Origin: Arthrobacter psychrolactophilus
Lineage (GTDB): Bacteria; Actinomycetota; Actinomycetes; Actinomycetales; Micrococcaceae
Assembly: GCF_003219795.1 (NCBI RefSeq)
Contig: NZ_QJVC01000020.1
Span: forward strand, 1 to 64,000
Reading direction: 5' to 3'
DNA length: 64,000 nt
Both the position numbers and the translations under genes were made by a program. Position 1 is the first letter of the stretch. Every line of letters starts with the position of its first letter. Shown one piece after another: positions 60,349-64,000 of the stretch. The notes under the pieces were generated by a model that was not told the DNA's origin, did not search any database, and was given only the letters and a program-made list of their open reading frames with translations.

Positions 60349-62028
60349 ATGCGCACCACCGGTACGACTCGACTCGTTGGCATAGCGGCCGGACTCTCGG
60401 CGATCGCTCTGGCCCTCACGCCCTCGCTGGTGCCGCGCCCCGCGCTATTCCAAGGTTTCCTGGCCGGGCTCAGTTTTGGGTTGGCCTATCTGGCGGCCGC
60501 CTTCCTCTGTCGCCTGGCAGCGCGTTTTTACGCACGACGCCGGACCCTGGCCTCCGCGCCTCGTCTCACCTTTCCCTTGTGGGTCTGGTGGCTGGTCGGC
60601 GCCGCCGGGGTGGGCTACACCGTTGTGATTGGCCTATTGGCCATAGCCTGGCAGAACGACGTCCGCGACAAAGTCGATATGCCGGCCGTGGACGGGGTGG
60701 ATCTGCTGACGTTCTTTGCCGTCACCCTCGTCATGGCCGGGGTGGTTTTTGGGGCGCATCGGGGGCTCACGGCCATCGCCGCCATGGCACGCCGTCAGGT
60801 CTCACGCGTCAGCGAGCAGGCGGGCGTCATCCGTACCTCGGGGATTCTCGCTGGCGCCCTGTGCGCCGTCGTGGTTCTAGGCTTGTTGGTCACGGCCGCC
60901 TTGGTGGGGACCGACCGCGTCTATGCTGCCCGAAATGCGAGCACACCGGAGGGGATCAGCGAGCCCGATTCCACGGCGCGCTCGGCCGGAGCCGAGTCTG
61001 CAGTGGACTGGGACAAGCTCGGGATGCAGGGCCGGGCCTTTGTGGGTGGCGGGCCCACCGCGGCCCAGATCACGGCCGTGACGCACATACCCGCCAAGAC
61101 ACCCGTCCGGGTGTATGTGGGACAACAGCAGGAGGACTCCCTCGCGGCACGGGCGGAGCTTGCCGTGGCCGAACTTAAACGCACAGGTGGTTTTGAGCGG
61201 GCAACGCTCATGGTCGCCACCCCGACCGGATCGGGCTGGTTGGAACGCCAAGCGATCGATTCCCTAGAATACCTTCAGGGCGGAGACACCGCCATCGTGT
61301 CGCTGCAATATTCCTATCAGCCCAGCTGGGTGTCCTTCCTCTTTCATCAGGATCTACCACGGGAGGCCGGCCAGGAGCTTTTTTCGGCGGTTCATGCGGA
61401 ATGGCTCACCCTGCCGGAACAGGAACGGCCGCGTTTGCTCGTGTATGGCCTGAGCCTTGGCGCCTCGGGGATGCAAGCGGCCTTCTCGGATTCCAGCGAC
61501 ATGTTGACATCGGTTGACGGGGCCGTCTTTTCCGGCGCACCCAATAATTCCCAACCGTGGGGCACCTTGCAGGACCAGCGGGATACCGGATCGCCGCCCT
61601 GGCAGCCGGTCTATGACAGTGGCAAGAACATTCGCTGGCTCTCCAACAACGGCGACTTTGAGAAGCTCCCCGGGACCTGGGAGGCCACTCGTGTGGCGTA
61701 TCTGCAGCACGGGACAGACGCTGTCAGCTGGCTGACCCCACGCCTGATCTGGTCGAAGCCCGATTGGTTGGGTGGTTCCGCGGCCAGTGGCGGACGAGCC
61801 CCGGACGTCAGCGATTCCATGCGCTGGATCCCCGGCGTGACGTACTTACAGGTGGCCTTCGATATGTTCATGGGTGAAGCGGTCCCGGCAAACCACGGCC
61901 ACAACTTTGGCGATGTGGCCGTGGCTGCCTGGAACGGTGTGGCCCCAAGCGGTCTCGACGAGGAGAGTGTTGCCCGAGTTCAATCCATCATTGCCAGTTA
62001 CGCGCACGAGGACTCCATAGACAACTGA
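60349..62028 (+). CDS. Membrane-anchored alpha/beta hydrolase (DUF-type, Abhydrolase_9)
   Basis: The 559-residue protein has four or five N-terminal membrane segments (GIAAGLSAIALALTPSL; GLSFGLAYLAAAFLCRL; LVGAAGVGYTVVIGLLAIAW; LLTFFAVTLVMAGVVFG; GALCAVVVLGLLVTAALVG). An extracytoplasmic alpha/beta-hydrolase domain follows, with the nucleophile elbow VYGLSLGASGMQ and a late NHGHNFGD that may hold the catalytic His. The layout matches the actinobacterial alpha/beta-hydrolase family N-terminus plus Abhydrolase_9. The substrate is unknown, perhaps a lipid. TTG at 60346 is an alternative start. Confidence 0.88.
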   Translation: MRTTGTTRLVGIAAGLSAIALALTPSLVPRPALFQGFLAGLSFGLAYLAAAFLCRLAARFYARRRTLASAPRLTFPLWVWWLVGAAGVGYTVVIGLLAIAWQNDVRDKVDMPAVDGVDLLTFFAVTLVMAGVVFGAHRGLTAIAAMARRQVSRVSEQAGVIRTSGILAGALCAVVVLGLLVTAALVGTDRVYAARNASTPEGISEPDSTARSAGAESAVDWDKLGMQGRAFVGGGPTAAQITAVTHIPAKTPVRVYVGQQQEDSLAARAELAVAELKRTGGFERATLMVATPTGSGWLERQAIDSLEYLQGGDTAIVSLQYSYQPSWVSFLFHQDLPREAGQELFSAVHAEWLTLPEQERPRLLVYGLSLGASGMQAAFSDSSDMLTSVDGAVFSGAPNNSQPWGTLQDQRDTGSPPWQPVYDSGKNIRWLSNNGDFEKLPGTWEATRVAYLQHGTDAVSWLTPRLIWSKPDWLGGSAASGGRAPDVSDSMRWIPGVTYLQVAFDMFMGEAVPANHGHNFGDVAVAAWNGVAPSGLDEESVARVQSIIASYAHEDSIDN

Positions 62029-62044
62029 GCCCTCAGCTGAGTCT

Positions 62045-62950
62045 TTAAGCGGCCCAGACGGTGCCGCTAAAGAACTTTCTGGCGCTGCGCGCATTCCACG
62101 CCAAAAATTCCGAACTCAGCCATACGCCGTCGTCCGTCCTGTGGTCAATGACCTCGAGGGAGACCGTCGCCGGCAGGAACACCGGTGAATCAAAGGAGAT
62201 CTCCCAGCTAAAAGACTCCGGCTTATGCTGCGGAACGGCCGCGAGGACTCGCGACGCCGCATACATGCCATGCGCAATCGAACGGCGCATGCCCAGAGCC
62301 TTGGCACTGAGCACGCTCAGGTGAATCGGGTTGAAGTCACCCGAAACGGCCGCGTAGGCGCGCCCCGTGTCGACTCCGAGCTGCCATTGGGCGGTGGGCG
62401 TTGGCGGCACAAAGTCCACCCGCGCCACGGGAGCCGTGGGCTTGTCCAGACCCGGCAGGTACACACCCTTGGCCAAGTACGTCGAGACCCCTCGCCACAG
62501 CAATGCCGTGCCGTCGACAGTATGGATCTCGGCCACGATCTGCACCTGCGTGCCGCTCCGGTGCCCCTCGAGATCACGCGCCCAGGCCCGAATCAGCAGT
62601 TCATCCGTGAACAAGACAGGCGCTAGGTGTTCGACCTGATTGTGCAGGTGAATCATGCCGAGCAGTGGCAGCGGGAAGTCGTCCTGCACCATGACGCTCA
62701 TCGCGACGGGGAACGCCAGGGCATGCAGATAACCCGACGGCACAACATCACGCGCCGGTTCGCCCATGAGGTGTGCGAATTCGGTGACCTTCTCCAGATC
62801 GGCCCGTACTCCCCTGACCTCCACGGCCCGCGGCGGCAAGGCCACGGTGGGCGAGCTGCGAAGCAGGCGACTCTTCGCCGCACTGGCGGCCGCGTTGACG
62901 TAGAGCTTGGAGAGCGAGGGCATCTCCGTCAGCACTGTTGCATCTGTCAT
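62045..62950 (-). CDS. MaoC-like hydratase (double hot-dog)
   Basis: The 301-residue protein shows the hydratase-2 motif YAAVSGDFNPIHLSVLSAKALGMRRSIAHGMYAASRV in the second hot-dog domain (Asp and His of the catalytic pair), while the N-terminal half is the non-catalytic hot-dog. It hydrates trans-2-enoyl-CoA/ACP. Its ATG overlaps the stop of the FabG-like gene (ATGA), which indicates a beta-oxidation or fatty-acid-synthesis pair, like mycobacterial HtdX with FabG4. Confidence 0.92.
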   Translation of the reverse strand: MTDATVLTEMPSLSKLYVNAAASAAKSRLLRSSPTVALPPRAVEVRGVRADLEKVTEFAHLMGEPARDVVPSGYLHALAFPVAMSVMVQDDFPLPLLGMIHLHNQVEHLAPVLFTDELLIRAWARDLEGHRSGTQVQIVAEIHTVDGTALLWRGVSTYLAKGVYLPGLDKPTAPVARVDFVPPTPTAQWQLGVDTGRAYAAVSGDFNPIHLSVLSAKALGMRRSIAHGMYAASRVLAAVPQHKPESFSWEISFDSPVFLPATVSLEVIDHRTDDGVWLSSEFLAWNARSARKFFSGTVWAA

Positions 62951-64000
62951 TGCCCCACCAGATTCTGTCCACAGACGCGCAGCACATTGGCGGTGACTCC
63001 CGCCGCGGCCGGCTGGGCAAAGAAGGCGATGGCCTCGGCGACGTCAATGGGACGGCCGCCCTGCTGCAGGCTGTTGAGGCGACGCGCGATTTCCCGCGTG
63101 GCAAAGGGAATCTTCGCCGTCATGTCGGTTTCGATGAAGCCAGGAGCCACAGCGTTGACCGTGCCACCCTTTTCGGCTAGGAGCGGGGCCGTGGCCCGAA
63201 CCATGCCGATGACGCCGGCCTTGGACGCCGCATAGTTGCTTTGACCGCGGTTTCCGGCGATGCCGCTGGTGGATGCCACGCTGATGATGCGGGAATTCTT
63301 GGCAAAGTTGGGGCTGGCCAGAAACGCCTCGTTCATGCGCAATTGCGAGGCGATATTGACGGCGATGACGGAATCCCACTTGGCGTTGTCCATATTGGCC
63401 AGCAACTTATCGCGGGTGATCCCGGCATTGTGCACCACAATATCGATGCGACCATAGCGCGCCATGGCATGATCGAGGATTCGCTGTCCGGCGTTGGGGG
63501 TCGTGATGTCCAGTTGCAGTGCGGTGCCGCGGATTTCGTTGGCGACGGCGGCCAAGTGGTCGCCTGCTGCGGGGACGTCCACGGCGATCACGGTTGCCCC
63601 GTCGCGGGCCAGGGTGCGGGCGATGGCCGCACCGATGCCGCGCGCGGCACCGGTCACAACGGCAACGGCGCCATCAAGCGGCTTCTCCCAATCGGGCTGC
63701 TCGGCAGCGCCCAGCGATGAGGCGGTCAGGAACTGGCCGTCCACGAAGGCCGAACGGCCGGAGAGGAAGAAACGCAGGGCCGACATGGCGCTGGGTGCGT
63801 CGGCCGGGATACCTTCTGCCAGGACAATACCGTTGGCCGTGGCGCCGGCCCGGAGCTCTTTGGCAACGGAACGCACGATGCCGTCGACACCATTGCGGGC
63901 CGCCGCAACAGCGGGCGCATCCGAGGCCAAAGCGGAGCGTGAGATCGTGACAATCCGGGCATTCTTCTTCAGATCCCGTAGGGCTGCACCCATCGCGAGC
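62947..64000 (-). CDS. High-molecular-weight 3-oxoacyl reductase (FabG4-like), 5' end beyond window
   Basis: The visible 351 codons include the SDR domain: AVVTGAARGIGAAIARTLARDGATVIAVDV (Rossmann motif TGxxxGIG), VVHNAGITRDKLLANM, and ISVASTSGIAGNRGQSNYAASKAGVIG (S-Y-K triad). They also include part of an N-terminal flavodoxin-like extension (ARIVTISRSALASDAPAVAAARNGVDGIVRSVAKELRAG), which is what marks FabG4-type enzymes. The frame is open to the right edge, so the start lies outside. It reduces 3-oxoacyl-CoA/ACP and pairs with the MaoC gene. Confidence 0.93.
   Translation of the reverse strand, partial: LAMGAALRDLKKNARIVTISRSALASDAPAVAAARNGVDGIVRSVAKELRAGATANGIVLAEGIPADAPSAMSALRFFLSGRSAFVDGQFLTASSLGAAEQPDWEKPLDGAVAVVTGAARGIGAAIARTLARDGATVIAVDVPAAGDHLAAVANEIRGTALQLDITTPNAGQRILDHAMARYGRIDIVVHNAGITRDKLLANMDNAKWDSVIAVNIASQLRMNEAFLASPNFAKNSRIISVASTSGIAGNRGQSNYAASKAGVIGMVRATAPLLAEKGGTVNAVAPGFIETDMTAKIPFATREIARRLNSLQQGGRPIDVAEAIAFFAQPAAAGVTANVLRVCGQNLVGQ

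Overview
The window reads as chromosomal DNA of an actinobacterium, most likely a Micrococcaceae member (Arthrobacter/Renibacterium-like). The evidence is a complete pupylation-proteasome locus (mpa, dop, pup, prcB, prcA, pafA), a fused PafBC regulator as known from Arthrobacter, mycothiol ligase mshC, rbpA, helY, and frequent GTG/TTG starts. The genus is an inference; no rRNA is present to fix it.

Region 1 (about 1-23,100) is accessory and partly decayed. It holds an overlapping CYTH / methyltransferase / uridine-kinase-like / VOC operon; an S66 carboxypeptidase; a PadR-DUF1048-DrrAB-type efflux operon behind a 32-bp dyad; a DMT transporter; a DUF4166/SRPBCC pair; a UvrA-like ABC protein coupled to a frameshifted hydrolase; a GT51 transglycosylase; a SoxR locus; and a second PadR/membrane-protein pair with its own palindrome. 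Scattered between them are gene remains: a dihydrofolate-reductase-family gene with a lost start and two stops, a multiply frameshifted TnsA-like transposase endonuclease beside an array of end-type repeats, an ABC ATPase tail, an FGE-like fragment and a GNAT fragment. A perfect 22-bp inverted repeat is also present.

Region 2 (about 23,100-32,500) is mostly intact: GNAT, peptide deformylase, RlmA-type rRNA methyltransferase, a divergent YczE/MocR pair, an NfeD/SPFH membrane pair, rbpA behind a near-perfect SigR-type promoter, polyprenol-phosphate mannosyltransferase and an amidohydrolase.

Region 3 (about 32,500-58,900) is the conserved actinobacterial core block. On the minus strand it runs from uppP and mshC, through HAD, M50 protease, trmI, mpa, dop, a lipoprotein, pup, prcB, prcA, pafA, two FKBP-type isomerases, pafBC, a small membrane protein, tatA and tatC, to helY. 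PAC2, an aldo/keto reductase and DUF5703 lie on the plus strand. Pup is deamidated by Dop, attached to substrates by PafA, and recruited by the Mpa ATPase, which feeds the PrcBA core; PafBC is the linked DNA-damage regulator. An acyl-CoA dehydrogenase and an M20 peptidase follow.

Region 4 (about 59,000-64,000) has two tRNA-Leu(GAG) genes in a 207-bp tandem duplication that includes promoter region and terminator, then a DUF2786 protein, a membrane-anchored alpha/beta hydrolase, and a MaoC / high-molecular-weight FabG pair cut by the right edge of the window.
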